Numbered from the stretch's first letter, positions 8,805 through 17,509 are shown. The stretch is 38,284 bases of DNA from JBLNBU01 sp050260215 (GCA_050260215.1 JBLNBU010000059.1:1-38284), one strand, 5' to 3'. Numbers and translations: made by a program. The notes: generated by a model not told the origin, from the sequence alone.

Positions 8805-8818
8805 TTAACTTTGGTCAA
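8805..8818 (-). promoter_or_regulatory. Possible FNR/Anr-type site upstream of napD
   Basis: The minus strand reads TTGAC-CAAA-GTTAA, which matches the FNR consensus TTGAT-N4-ATCAA at 7 of 10 positions and is nearly symmetrical. It lies about 130 bases upstream of the napD ATG. A weak -10-like TATGGT occurs at 8771-8766, but the spacing does not fit the standard -41.5 arrangement. Oxygen control of nap is common, so the site is plausible but unproven. Confidence 0.3.
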
Positions 8819-8938
8819 AAGTAGGGGATGGAACTTTTCCAATGATGGACTGCACGCGCAGGCCGCCCCCGGGCCATGCCGTTGATTTTGCTGGATTTTG
8901 CCTGGGCTGGCCGAAAGGGTGCGACCATATGCCGCCGC

Positions 8939-10609
8939 TCAGGCGTGCAAAGACTCGCGCGTGCGCACCATTTTCTCGAATTCTTCGGCGGGGATGGGGC
9001 GCGAGTAGAAGAAGCCCTGGACGGTGCTGCAGCCGTGGGCACGCAGGAAGTCGACGTGGCCGGCGACCTCGGCGCCTTCGGCGACCACTTCCAGGTTCAG
9101 GCCCTTGGACAGGCCGATGATGGCGCGTGCAATCTCGGCGGTCTTGGGGTTGGTGTCGACGTCGGCGATGAAGGCGCGGTCGATCTTGAGAGTGGTGATG
9201 GGGAAGCGGCCCAGATAGGACAGCGACGAATAGCCGGTGCCGAAGTCGTCGATGGACAGCCCGATGCCCAGGTCGCGCAGCGAGCTCATCTTGCGCACCG
9301 CCGCGTCGATGTCGTTCATCAGCATGGACTCGGTGATCTCGAGTTCCAGCCAGCGCGGGTCGAGGCCGGTGTCGCGCAGCACACCGGTGACCTTGTCGAG
9401 CAGCGAGCGCGAGCGGAACTGGCGGGGCGAGACGTTGACCGAGACCTTGATCGGCTTCATCCCGTCGGTCTGCCAGCGGCGGTTCTGCAGGCACGACTTG
9501 TAGAGGACGACGTTGCCGATCTCCTCGATCAGGCCGGTCTCCTCGGCGACGGGGATGAACTCGCCGGGGCTGATCATGCCGCGCTCGGGGTCGATCCAGC
9601 GCACCAGGGCCTCGGCGCCGACCACCCGCTCGCTCTCCGACGAGACCTTGGGCTGGTAGTAGACGACGAACTCGTCGTTGAGCAGGGCGCGGCGCATGCG
9701 CGTCTCCAGCTCCAGCCGCGACCGGGCCTTCTGGTTCATGTCGCGCGAGAAGAACTGGTACTGGTTGCGCCCCGACATCTTGGCGTGGTGCAGGGCGTTC
9801 TCGCCGTGCTTGATCAGCTGGTCGGTGCCGTCGCAGTCGCTGGGATAGATGCCGATGCCGATCGAGAAGGTGACCACCACGTCCTGGCCGTCCAGGTTGA
9901 ACGGCTCCTTGATGGCGTGCAGCACCTTCTCGGCGACGATGACGCTGTCGTCGACGCTGGCGATGGTCATCACCAGGGCGAAGCGGTCGCCTTCCAGGCG
10001 CACGGCGGTGTCGGTCTCGCGGATGCACATGCGCAGGCGGCGCGACACCTCGACCAGCAGGCGGTCGCCGGCGGCGTGGCCCAGCGCGTCGTTGACCAGG
10101 GTGAAGCGGTCCAGCCCCATCATCAACAGCGCCACCGAACCGCCCGAGCGGTTGACCTGCAAGATGGCGCGGTCGACGCGGTCGCCGAACAGGTCGCGGT
10201 TGGGCAGGCCGGTCAGCGGATCGTGGCCGAAGCGGCGTTGAACCGGTTCGAACGCGGCAAGGTCGGTGGCCGGCCGCACGAAGCCGATGTAGTTGACCGG
10301 AAAGGCGCCGCTGCCGTTGACGGCGGCGACCGTGACCTCGAAGTCGCGGTCCTCGCCGTCGGAACAGCGCAGCTGGCCGTGCCAGCGCTCGCTGGGGTCG
10401 GTGGCCATGGCCTTGGCCAGGGCCTGGTAGGCGGCGGTGCCGTTCTCGTCGGCGCCCCCAAGCAGATCCTCGTCCCCGAAGCCGGTCAGGGCCAGGAACG
10501 CCTTGTTGACGCACTGCAGACGCCGGTCGCCATCGGCGATGACGATGGCATCGCGCATGTTGTCGAACAGGGACTGGAAAAGGGCTTGCTGGTCGCTCAT
10601 CCCCGGCAT
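8939..10609 (-). CDS. PAS-GGDEF-EAL protein, probable c-di-GMP phosphodiesterase with degenerate GGDEF
   Basis: This is a cytoplasmic protein of 556 residues without membrane segments. A PAS domain (about 10-115) precedes a GGDEF domain (about 130-290) and an EAL domain (about 305-550). The GGDEF signature is replaced by EGDRF (206-210), losing the first Gly and the Glu, so cyclase activity is unlikely. The EAL domain keeps E333-A-L, the NVSPRQF, EITES, DDFGTGYSSL, KIDRAFI and VAEGAE motifs and the QGFFYSRPIP end, so c-di-GMP hydrolysis is expected. The degenerate GGDEF may bind GTP as a regulatory domain, as in some family members (inference). ATG codons at 10609 and 10600 are both possible starts. 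It is upstream of nap on the same strand, but a 262-base gap separates them. Confidence 0.92.
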   Translation of the reverse strand: MPGMSDQQALFQSLFDNMRDAIVIADGDRRLQCVNKAFLALTGFGDEDLLGGADENGTAAYQALAKAMATDPSERWHGQLRCSDGEDRDFEVTVAAVNGSGAFPVNYIGFVRPATDLAAFEPVQRRFGHDPLTGLPNRDLFGDRVDRAILQVNRSGGSVALLMMGLDRFTLVNDALGHAAGDRLLVEVSRRLRMCIRETDTAVRLEGDRFALVMTIASVDDSVIVAEKVLHAIKEPFNLDGQDVVVTFSIGIGIYPSDCDGTDQLIKHGENALHHAKMSGRNQYQFFSRDMNQKARSRLELETRMRRALLNDEFVVYYQPKVSSESERVVGAEALVRWIDPERGMISPGEFIPVAEETGLIEEIGNVVLYKSCLQNRRWQTDGMKPIKVSVNVSPRQFRSRSLLDKVTGVLRDTGLDPRWLELEITESMLMNDIDAAVRKMSSLRDLGIGLSIDDFGTGYSSLSYLGRFPITTLKIDRAFIADVDTNPKTAEIARAIIGLSKGLNLEVVAEGAEVAGHVDFLRAHGCSTVQGFFYSRPIPAEEFEKMVRTRESLHA

Positions 10610-10714
10610 TCTTCAAAATCGCACCGAAAAGCGCAACGGCCAATGTCGCAGATCATCGCACCTTTCGCGCGCGCCGCCTTGAGCCGGGCACTGCCGCATG
10701 CCATGTTCAGGGCC

Positions 10715-11632
10715 ATGACCGCACCCCTTCCCCCGCCCGCCCCGGCCATCGACCGCGCCCACGGCCTGCGCGCCGACGAGGCGTGGACGGCCCTGGTCGA
10801 CCGCCCCGCCACCCGCTTTTATCCCTACTGGAAGGGCCTGCAGCTGCTCTCGGCCGACGGCGGCCGCGCCGCCTGGCTGGACGGCGACGAGGGCCGACGC
10901 GCCTGGGCCCATGCGGCCCGGCGGGTGTTCCTCGGCCGCCTCGACGACGGCACCGCATTGATGGCCTTCGACACCGGCACCGCCGGCGAGGCGCCGCCGG
11001 CCATGGACGGCCGGCAATGGGCCAGCCTGCGCGCCGTCGGCGCCGTGCTGCTGCCCGCCGACGCCGCCCTGCTGGCCTATGCCCGCGGCGTGCTGGAATG
11101 GCATGCGCGCACCCGCTTCTGTCCCCAGTGCGGCGGGGCGCTGTCGCCGTCGCGCGGCGGCCACGTGCTGACCTGCTGCGGTGACGACTGCCACGCCGAA
11201 CACTATCCGCGCACCGACCCGGCGATCATCGTCATGGTCACCGACGGCGCCGACCGGGTGCTGCTGGGCCGCCAGCCCGCCTGGCCGCCGGGCATGTGGT
11301 CGTGCCTGGCCGGCTTCGTCGAGCCGGGCGAGACCCTGGAGCACGCGGTGGCGCGCGAGGTGGCCGAGGAGACCGGCATCGCGGTCGCCGACGTCGCCTA
11401 TGCCGGCAGCCAGCCGTGGCCGTTCCCGGCCTCGCTGATGGTGGGCTTTGCCGCCCGCGCCGTCGGCGGCCGCCTGGAGGTCGACCGCAACGAGCTGGAA
11501 GACGCCCGGTGGTTCGACCGGGCCGATCTCGCGACCTTCGGCGAATCCCATGCCCCCGGCCCCACCGGCCTGTTCCTGCCGCGCTCGGACACCATCGCGC
11601 GCATGCTGATCGAGCGCTGGCTGGGGCGGTAG
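10715..11632 (+). CDS. nudC: NudC-type NAD+/NADH (RNA-cap) pyrophosphatase, Nudix family
   Basis: The enzyme hydrolyses NAD(H) to NMN(H) and AMP, and in studied bacteria also removes NAD caps from RNA. From the ATG at 10715 it has 305 residues. A zinc ribbon (C136, C139, C154 or C155, C159) precedes the Nudix box (GFVEPGETLEHAV...REVAEETGI, about 200-222). The diagnostic NudC motif SQPWPFPAS follows at 232-240. In-frame ATGs at 10703 and 10643 exist, but the extra N-terminus looks like intergenic sequence. It is divergent from the EAL gene, with about 105 bases between starts. Confidence 0.95.
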   Translation: MTAPLPPPAPAIDRAHGLRADEAWTALVDRPATRFYPYWKGLQLLSADGGRAAWLDGDEGRRAWAHAARRVFLGRLDDGTALMAFDTGTAGEAPPAMDGRQWASLRAVGAVLLPADAALLAYARGVLEWHARTRFCPQCGGALSPSRGGHVLTCCGDDCHAEHYPRTDPAIIVMVTDGADRVLLGRQPAWPPGMWSCLAGFVEPGETLEHAVAREVAEETGIAVADVAYAGSQPWPFPASLMVGFAARAVGGRLEVDRNELEDARWFDRADLATFGESHAPGPTGLFLPRSDTIARMLIERWLGR

Positions 11633-11659
11633 CGGGACGGCTACGAAGGCGACAGCCGC

Positions 11660-11917
11660 CTACCAGATCACCTGGCTGTAGTAGCGCTCGCCGTCCACCG
11701 CGTCGGCGAATTCGCGCCGGGCGGTGGATTCGTCCCTCCAGCCGTTGGGACCGATCACCTGCTCGATGCCCTCCGCACAGTCGGGGGCCGAGCGGGAATG
11801 GTGGGGATCCAGGGAATAGACGTGCCGGCAGCGCGCCTCGACCACCGCCCAGCGGCAGCCGGTGTCGTCGCATACCAGGCGATAGGTTTCGGCACTGTCG
11901 ATGATCCTGACGCCCAT
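11660..11917 (-). CDS. Small protein of unknown function (85 aa, Cys- and His-containing)
   Basis: I do not recognise this family. The ATG at 11917 has a good ribosome-binding site (GGGAGG, 7 bases upstream), which supports a real gene. The acidic, soluble product has four cysteines (VC, GC, RC and DC contexts) plus a DPHHS segment in the first 50 residues, so metal binding is conceivable. The C-terminal half (DESTARREFADAVDGERYY) is helical in character. There is no signal peptide or membrane segment. It lies 27 bases from the nudC stop (convergent) and 70 bases downstream of the nucleotidyltransferase gene on the same strand. Confidence 0.7.
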   Translation of the reverse strand: MGVRIIDSAETYRLVCDDTGCRWAVVEARCRHVYSLDPHHSRSAPDCAEGIEQVIGPNGWRDESTARREFADAVDGERYYSQVIW

Positions 11918-11987
11918 GGCGTGACCTCCCGGGGTCTTCTTGTGACCGGGCATATGGTCGCGACCACGGGCGCCGGAAGGGGCGGAT

Positions 11988-12803
11988 CTACTCCGCCGCA
12001 GCCTCGGCCAGGGGGTCAGGCCGCTTGCGCTGCCGCCATACCTCCCATGGACCAACGCCCGAGGCGAGCAATTGTTCCATCTCAGTCAGGTCCTTGAAGG
12101 TGTCCACCGCGCGCCAGAACCCGTCCCAGCGCAGCGCGGCCAGCCGCTCGGCGGCGATCAGGCGCTGGAAGGGTTCGACCACCAGTTCCTCGCCCGCCCC
12201 CAGCACGTCGAAGATGCGCCGATCCAGGACGAAGTAGCCGCCGTTGATCCACATGTCGGCCGCCTTGGCGTCGACGATCGCGCCCACGCGGCCCCGGTCG
12301 TCCAGGCGGGCGACGTGGAAGCTGGCACTGGGGCGCACCGCCAGGAAGGTGGCGATGGCCGCACTGTCTTGGTGGCGTTCGATCACCAGGGGCAGCGGCA
12401 CGTCGGTCAGCCCGTCGGCGTAGTTGGCCAGGAAGGTGTCCTCGCCCGCCAGCAGGGGCTCGACCGCCTTGAGGCGCTGGCCGATGTTGGCCGACGACCC
12501 GGTGTCGACGAAGGTGATCTTCCAGTCGCGGATGTCCTCGGCCAGGGGCTGCACCCAGCGGCCACCCTCGGCCAGGACGAAGTCGTTGGTCAGGCACTCG
12601 TCGTAGTCCAGGAAGTACTGCTTGATCGCTTCGCCCCGCCAGCCCAGGCACAGGACGAAGTCCTTGTGGCCCCAGTGGGCGTACCAGCGCATGACGTGCC
12701 ACAACAGCGGGCGGTTGCGCAAAGACGCCATCGGCTTGGGCAGCTGCTGGGACCAGTCGCGCATGCGCATTCCCAGGCCGCCGCAGAACAGCACGACCTT
12801 CAT
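11988..12803 (-). CDS. Sugar-1-phosphate nucleotidyltransferase, glucose-1-phosphate cytidylyltransferase-like
   Basis: It probably activates a hexose-1-phosphate to an NDP-sugar for surface polysaccharide. The 271-residue product starts with the nucleotide-binding motif FCGGLGMRMR...LPKPM (about 6-25). It continues with RPLLWHVMRWYAHWGHKDFV and a CLGWRGEAIKQYF segment, which match RfbF-type cytidylyltransferases better than RmlA or GalU. The WINGGYFVLD and GFWRAVDT motifs are also typical. The ATG at 12803 has GAGGAGGG upstream. It is 14 bases downstream of the methyltransferase gene, so the two form an operon. The exact nucleotide and sugar cannot be read here. Confidence 0.88.
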   Translation of the reverse strand: MKVVLFCGGLGMRMRDWSQQLPKPMASLRNRPLLWHVMRWYAHWGHKDFVLCLGWRGEAIKQYFLDYDECLTNDFVLAEGGRWVQPLAEDIRDWKITFVDTGSSANIGQRLKAVEPLLAGEDTFLANYADGLTDVPLPLVIERHQDSAAIATFLAVRPSASFHVARLDDRGRVGAIVDAKAADMWINGGYFVLDRRIFDVLGAGEELVVEPFQRLIAAERLAALRWDGFWRAVDTFKDLTEMEQLLASGVGPWEVWRQRKRPDPLAEAAAE

Positions 12804-12817
12804 GGGTTGCCCTCCTC

Positions 12818-14080
12818 TCACGAAAACACCGCCACGTCGGGGATCGGCACCACGAACTGGCCGCCCCAGTCGCGGATGTGGGCCAGCTGGGCCATGATCT
12901 CGTGCTTGAGGTTCCACGGCAGGATCAGCACGTAGTCGGGCCGGGTCTCATCGATGTGCTCGGGCGGAAAGACGGGGATGTGGGTGCCGGGCAGGAAGCG
13001 GCCGTGCTTATAGGGGTTGCGGTCGACCGTGTAGTCCAGGATGTCCGAGCGGATGCCGCAGTAGTTCAGCAAGGTGTTGCCCTTGCCCGGCGCGCCGTAG
13101 CCGGCGATGGACTTGCCGTACCACTTGGCGCGGATCAGGAAGTCCAGCAGGTTCCAGCGGGCCGAGCGCACGCTGCCGGCAAAACGCTCGAACCCGGCCA
13201 TGCGGTCCAGCCCGGCATCGCGCTCGGCGGCCAGGATCGACGCCACCCGGGCACCGGGGGTGCGGCCCGCCCCCACCGGGCACAGCCACAGGCGCAGCGA
13301 CCCGCCGTGGGTCCAGATTTCCTCGACGTCGAACACCGCCAGGCCGTGGGCGGCGAAGATGCGCGCCGCGGTGCCCAGCGAGAAGTAGGAAAAGTGCTCG
13401 TGGTAGATGGTGTCGTACTGGTTCCCCTCGATCAGCCGCATCAGGTGCGGGAACTCGACGCTGGCCACCCCGGAGGGCTTGAGCAGGGCGGCCATGCCGG
13501 CGACGAAGCCGTTGAGGTCGGGCACCTGGGCCAGGACGTTGTTGGCGATCACCAGGTCGGCCTTGTCCATGCGGGCAGCCACCGCGGCCGAGAAGAACTC
13601 GACCAGGGTCGGCACCCCCTTGGCGACGGCGGCGCGGGCGACATTGGCCGCCGGCTCGACGCCCAGTGCGGGAATGCCGCGGGCGACGAAGTGCTGCAGC
13701 AGGTAGCCGTCGTTGGAGGCCAGCTCGACCACCCGCGACGCCGCTCCCAGGCCGAGGCGGCGCACCGCCGTCTCCACATAGGCACGCGCATGGTCCAGGT
13801 AGGCGTCCGAGAACGACGAGAAGTAGGCGTATTCGCCGAAGATCTCGCCGGGATCGACGTACTGGCGCAGCTGCATCAGGAAGCAGCGTTCGCACACGCA
13901 GACCTTGAGCGGATAGAACGGCTCCATGCGGTCGAGCTGGTCGGCGCGCAGGAAGCTTTCGCAAAGCGGGCTCATGCCCAGGTCGACGACCGGGGCCAGC
14001 GGTCCGCCGCAGAACCGGCAGGACGTGGCCCCGCCCTCGGCCGGGGCGGCATAGGCGTCGCAGGCTGGGGTCTGGTTCAC
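12818..14080 (-). CDS. Class I SAM-dependent (sugar C-)methyltransferase with zinc-binding N-terminal domain
   Basis: The family (TylC3/NovU/CloU type) methylates a carbon of an NDP-keto-sugar. The 420-residue product has an N-terminal zinc site (C21xxC24 and C63xxC66), a SAM-binding domain (about 95-200, VVELASNDGYLLQHF and GVEPA), and the C-terminal domain of the family with YGAPGKGNTLLNYCGI. The start is the GTG at 14080, with AAAGGA 9 bases upstream; a frame extending further upstream lacks a better start. With the downstream nucleotidyltransferase it suggests a branched or methylated deoxysugar. It is divergent from ugd, with 208 bases between the starts; I see no clear operator there. 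Confidence 0.9.
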   Translation of the reverse strand: MNQTPACDAYAAPAEGGATSCRFCGGPLAPVVDLGMSPLCESFLRADQLDRMEPFYPLKVCVCERCFLMQLRQYVDPGEIFGEYAYFSSFSDAYLDHARAYVETAVRRLGLGAASRVVELASNDGYLLQHFVARGIPALGVEPAANVARAAVAKGVPTLVEFFSAAVAARMDKADLVIANNVLAQVPDLNGFVAGMAALLKPSGVASVEFPHLMRLIEGNQYDTIYHEHFSYFSLGTAARIFAAHGLAVFDVEEIWTHGGSLRLWLCPVGAGRTPGARVASILAAERDAGLDRMAGFERFAGSVRSARWNLLDFLIRAKWYGKSIAGYGAPGKGNTLLNYCGIRSDILDYTVDRNPYKHGRFLPGTHIPVFPPEHIDETRPDYVLILPWNLKHEIMAQLAHIRDWGGQFVVPIPDVAVFS

Positions 14081-14288
14081 GTCGGCGGTTCCTTTCAGGC
14101 CGGGCCATAGCACGTTCGCAAGCGACCCTGGATGTTGGCCGGCTGCCCTGCAGGTTTGAACCGGACAATCGGCGATACGCCGGAAGCCGCCGCCCCTGCT
14201 CCCAATAGCCGATGGCGTCATCCCCCTGCCCGATTTCGCGCAAGGCCCAGGCGCGCCAGCTTGGGGGAAGGACTTCCCCGGAGAGCCC

Positions 14289-15665
14289 ATGCCCGCCCCC
14301 CATCCCCTGTCCGTCGCCATCATCGGGACCGGCTATGTCGGCCTGGTCACCGGCGCCTGCCTGGCCGCCGCCGGCCACCGCGTCACCTGCGTCGATACCG
14401 ACGCCGCCCGCATCGGCCGCATCAACGCCGGCGACTGCCCCATCTTTGAGCCCGGCCTGCCCGGGCTCTTGCGCGACGGCCTCGCCTCGGGCCGGCTGGC
14501 GGCCACCGTCGAGACGGCGGTGGCGGTGGACGGCGCCGACGTGGTGATGATCGCGGTGGGCACGCCGTCCAAGGCCGGCGCCATCCAGCTCGATGCGGTC
14601 GAAGCGGCCGTGGCGGCGGTCGGTGCGGCAATCAGGCATCATCCCGGCTATCCGGTGGTGGCGGTGAAAAGCACCGTGGTGCCCGGCACCACCGAGGGCG
14701 TGGTCCGCCGCCAGCTGGAACGCTGGGCGGGCCGGACCGCCGGCCACGACCTGGGCTTGGCCATGAACCCGGAATTCCTGTCGCAGGGCAGCGCGGTGGC
14801 CGACTTCATGCGCCCCGACCGCATCGTCGTCGGCAGCTTCGACGCCCGCTCGGCCGAGGTGATGGCGCAGCTCTACGCCCCCTTCCCCGCCCCGCTGCTG
14901 GCGATGACGCTGGCCGAGGCGGAACTGGCCAAGTACGCGGCCAACGCCCTGCAGGCGACGCTGATCTCGTTCGCCAACCAGTTCGCCGGCCTGTGCGAGG
15001 CCATTCCCGGCGCCGACCATGCCCGGGTGATGGCCAGCGTGCACCTGGACCGCATGCTGGACGGCCCCGACGGCAGCCGCGCCGGCGCCACCCGCTTCCT
15101 GGCGGGCGGCATCGGCTTCGGCGGCAGCTGCTTTCCCAAGGACCTGGCCGCGCTGTCGTGGTGGGCACGGCGCCAGGGCGTCGACATGCCCCTGGTCGAC
15201 GCCACCCTGGCCGTCAACACCCAGCGCCCCGAGCGGGTGGTCGACCTGCTCGCCGCCGCCATCGGCGGGTTGTGGGAAAAGCGCGTCACCGTGCTGGGCC
15301 TGACCTTCAAGCCCGGAACCGACGACCTGCGCGAGTCGCCGGCGTTGAAGCTGGTCGGCCGCCTGCTGGCCCGCGGGGTCGAGGTGCGCGCCCACGACCC
15401 GTTGCCCGAGGCCCGCGCCCGCGCCCGCGAGCTGCACGACACCGCCGTGCTGGTCGCAGAAACGCCCGAGGCGGCGCTGGGCGGCACCGATGCCGCCATC
15501 ATCGCCACCGCATGGCCCGACTATGCGGGCTGGGAGTGGCCGCGGCTGGCCGCACTGATGCGTACCCCCGTCGTGCTGGACGGCCGCGGCCTGTTCGCCA
15601 AGGGCGCGCCCGCGCCCGTCCGCCTTTTGCACATCGGATCAACTCCCGTCACGGAGGCCCCATGA
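14289..15665 (+). CDS. ugd: UDP-glucose 6-dehydrogenase
   Basis: The enzyme oxidises UDP-glucose to UDP-glucuronate with two NAD+. The 458-residue product has the N-terminal Rossmann motif GTGYVGLVTGACLAAAGH, the central NPEFLSQGSAV and the catalytic cysteine C281 in GFGGSCFPKDL. The C-terminal domain has LGLTFKPGTDDLRESPAL. It is the first gene of a three-gene operon. Its last codons overlap the next gene as ATGA (15662-15665), so UDP-glucuronate production is coupled to the enzyme most likely to use it. Confidence 0.97.
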   Translation: MPAPHPLSVAIIGTGYVGLVTGACLAAAGHRVTCVDTDAARIGRINAGDCPIFEPGLPGLLRDGLASGRLAATVETAVAVDGADVVMIAVGTPSKAGAIQLDAVEAAVAAVGAAIRHHPGYPVVAVKSTVVPGTTEGVVRRQLERWAGRTAGHDLGLAMNPEFLSQGSAVADFMRPDRIVVGSFDARSAEVMAQLYAPFPAPLLAMTLAEAELAKYAANALQATLISFANQFAGLCEAIPGADHARVMASVHLDRMLDGPDGSRAGATRFLAGGIGFGGSCFPKDLAALSWWARRQGVDMPLVDATLAVNTQRPERVVDLLAAAIGGLWEKRVTVLGLTFKPGTDDLRESPALKLVGRLLARGVEVRAHDPLPEARARARELHDTAVLVAETPEAALGGTDAAIIATAWPDYAGWEWPRLAALMRTPVVLDGRGLFAKGAPAPVRLLHIGSTPVTEAP

Positions 15666-16744
15666 TCACCGACATCATCCAGAGCGACGCCGACCAGGTG
15701 GTGGCCCGGCTGGGCCGATCCCTCGAGCCGCTTGCCGGAACCTCGGTGCTGGTCACCGGCGCCGCCGGCTTCCTGGGCGGCTTCTTCTTGGACGTGCTCG
15801 ATGCCTTCAACCGGGTGCACGCCGATCGACCGGCCAAGGTGATGGCCATGGACAACATGGCGGTGGGCCCCCAGGCCCGCCTGGCCCACCTGTCGGCGCG
15901 GCCGTGGCTGACCCTGCGCACCGGCGACGTCGCCCGCGACGAGCCGGGCGGGCGCTTCGACTGGATCATCCATTGCGCCTCGATCGGCAGCCCGTCCATC
16001 TACCGGGCCCGCCCGCTCGAGACCATCGCCGCCAACGTCCAGGGCACCTGGAACATGCTGGAACTGGCGCGCACCGGCGCCGCCAAGGGGCTGTTGTCCT
16101 TCTCGTCGTCCGAAGTCTACGGCGACCCGCAGGTGGTGCCGACGCCCGAGGACTATCACGGCAACGTGTCGTTCACCGGGCCGCGCGCCTGCTACGACGA
16201 GAGCAAGCGCCTGGGCGAGACACTGTGCGCCACCTATTTCCGCCTGCACCGGGTGCCGGTCAAGGTGATCCGTCCGTTCAACGTCTATGGGCCCGGCCAG
16301 CGCCTGGACGACGGCCGCATCATCCCCGACCTGATGCGGGCCGCCCTGGCCGGCGGGCCGCTGGTACTGTTCTCGGACGGGCGCGCCACCCGGTCGTTCT
16401 GCCACGTGGCCGACTTCGTCGAGGCCTGCCTGATGCTGCTGGTAATGCCCGAAGCCGACGGCGAGGCCTACAACGTCGGCAACGCCGAGGAGGTCAGCAT
16501 CGCCGACGCCGCCCGCACCATGGCCGAGGTCGCCGGCGAGACGCCGCTGGCGGTCGAGCTGCGCACCCCGCCCGAGGCCCAGTACCTGGTCGACAACCCG
16601 CAGCGCCGCTGCCCGGACCTGACCAAGCTGCACCGCCTGACCGGGTTTACCGCCCGCATCATGCTGCGCGAAGGCCTGGCGCGCACCCTGGCCTCGTACC
16701 GCGAGGAGATCGCCGCCACCCGCCAGGCCCGGCGGTCGGCATGA
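15662..16744 (+). CDS. NAD-dependent SDR, UDP-glucuronate decarboxylase (UDP-xylose synthase)-like
   Basis: This is an extended short-chain dehydrogenase of 360 residues. The NAD-binding TGAAGFLG lies at 32-39, and the catalytic Tyr178/Lys182 in CYDESK. The run SSSEVYGDP...GPRACYDESKR closely resembles UDP-glucuronate decarboxylases, which make UDP-xylose from the product of the upstream ugd. A dTDP-glucose 4,6-dehydratase-like or epimerase role is the alternative. The N-terminal 30 residues before the Rossmann motif are longer than usual. It overlaps ugd and the following deacetylase gene by four bases each, so all three are translationally coupled. Confidence 0.88.
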   Translation: MITDIIQSDADQVVARLGRSLEPLAGTSVLVTGAAGFLGGFFLDVLDAFNRVHADRPAKVMAMDNMAVGPQARLAHLSARPWLTLRTGDVARDEPGGRFDWIIHCASIGSPSIYRARPLETIAANVQGTWNMLELARTGAAKGLLSFSSSEVYGDPQVVPTPEDYHGNVSFTGPRACYDESKRLGETLCATYFRLHRVPVKVIRPFNVYGPGQRLDDGRIIPDLMRAALAGGPLVLFSDGRATRSFCHVADFVEACLMLLVMPEADGEAYNVGNAEEVSIADAARTMAEVAGETPLAVELRTPPEAQYLVDNPQRRCPDLTKLHRLTGFTARIMLREGLARTLASYREEIAATRQARRSA

Positions 16745-17388
16745 TCGGCCTGGGGCTGGACCGCTCGGCGCCGCTTCGCCTGCTGTGTCTGGGGGCGCAC
16801 TGCGACGACATCGAGATCGGCGCCGGCGGCACCGTGCTGAGGCTCTTGGCCGAGATGCCGGGGGCCCAGGTGCGCTGGGTGGTGTTCACCGGCCAGCCCC
16901 GCCGCCAGGCCGAGGCCCGCGCCGCCGCCCGGCTGTTCCTGGCCGGGGCGGGCGCGGCCGAGGTCGAACTGCACGGGCTGCGCGACGGCTTCCTTCCCCA
17001 GCAGTGGGGCGCGGTCAAGGAGGAGATCGAGCGCATCGCCTCTTCGTTCGCCCCCACCCTGGTGCTGACCCACGCGCTGGAAGACCGCCACCAGGACCAC
17101 CGGCTGGTCGCCGAGCTGACCTGGAACACTTTCCGCGACCACATGGTGTGGGAGTACGAGATCCCCAAATACGAGGCCGATTTCGGCCAGCCCAACCTGT
17201 TCGTGCCGCTTCCGCGCGAGCTGGCCGAGCGCAAGGTCGCCTACCTGTGGGAGGCCTTCGCCAGCCAGCGCGACCGGGCGTGGTTCGACGCCGAAACCTT
17301 CCACGGCCTGATGCGCCTGCGCGCCATGGCCTGCAACGCGCCCTCGGGCCGAGCCGAGGCGTTCACCTGCCGGAAAGTGGTTGTCTGA
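16741..17388 (+). CDS. PIG-L (LmbE-like) family zinc deacetylase
   Basis: The family removes acetyl groups from N-acetylated sugars or sugar lipids using zinc. The 215-residue product has the metal-binding AHCDD (H20, D22, D23) and HQDH (H117, H120) motifs. No signal peptide is seen, so it is cytoplasmic. The ATG at 16741 overlaps the SDR stop. The context suggests deacetylation of an NDP-amino-sugar or lipid-linked sugar in the same surface-glycan pathway; no glycosyltransferase is present in this window, so the acceptor is unknown. Confidence 0.9.
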   Translation: MIGLGLDRSAPLRLLCLGAHCDDIEIGAGGTVLRLLAEMPGAQVRWVVFTGQPRRQAEARAAARLFLAGAGAAEVELHGLRDGFLPQQWGAVKEEIERIASSFAPTLVLTHALEDRHQDHRLVAELTWNTFRDHMVWEYEIPKYEADFGQPNLFVPLPRELAERKVAYLWEAFASQRDRAWFDAETFHGLMRLRAMACNAPSGRAEAFTCRKVVV

Positions 17389-17393
17389 GAATT

Positions 17394-17453
17394 CGTCACC
17401 CCCGGGCTTGACCCGGGGGTCCATGGATGGCCGGGTCAGGCCCGGCCATGACG
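17394..17453. repeat. Composite palindromic intergenic repeat (two tandem hairpins)
   Basis: The element starts CGTCA and ends TGACG. The first hairpin has a 9-bp perfect stem (17398-17406 / 17412-17420, ACCCCCGGG / CCCGGGGGT). The second has another 9-bp stem (17427-17435 / 17441-17449, ATGGCCGGG / CCCGGCCAT), each with a 5-base loop. This layout is familiar from dispersed repeats between alphaproteobacterial genes. It sits six bases past the PIG-L stop, between convergent genes, and could also serve as a transcription-ending structure. Confidence 0.8.
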
Positions 17454-17509
17454 TCGATTCGCGCCTGAATTCAAAAGCTTACGTGAAACTTCAACAGCGC
17501 CGCGTCAAC

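Noticed and set aside
5164..8808. Plus-strand open frame of over 1200 codons opposite napA, napG and napD
   Set aside because: It is a high-GC antisense shadow of three clearly functional nap genes, with no domain or ribosome-binding site.
8677..8938. Possible napE or napF upstream of napD
   Set aside because: No frame in this gap has a napE-like membrane segment or ferredoxin cysteine motifs.
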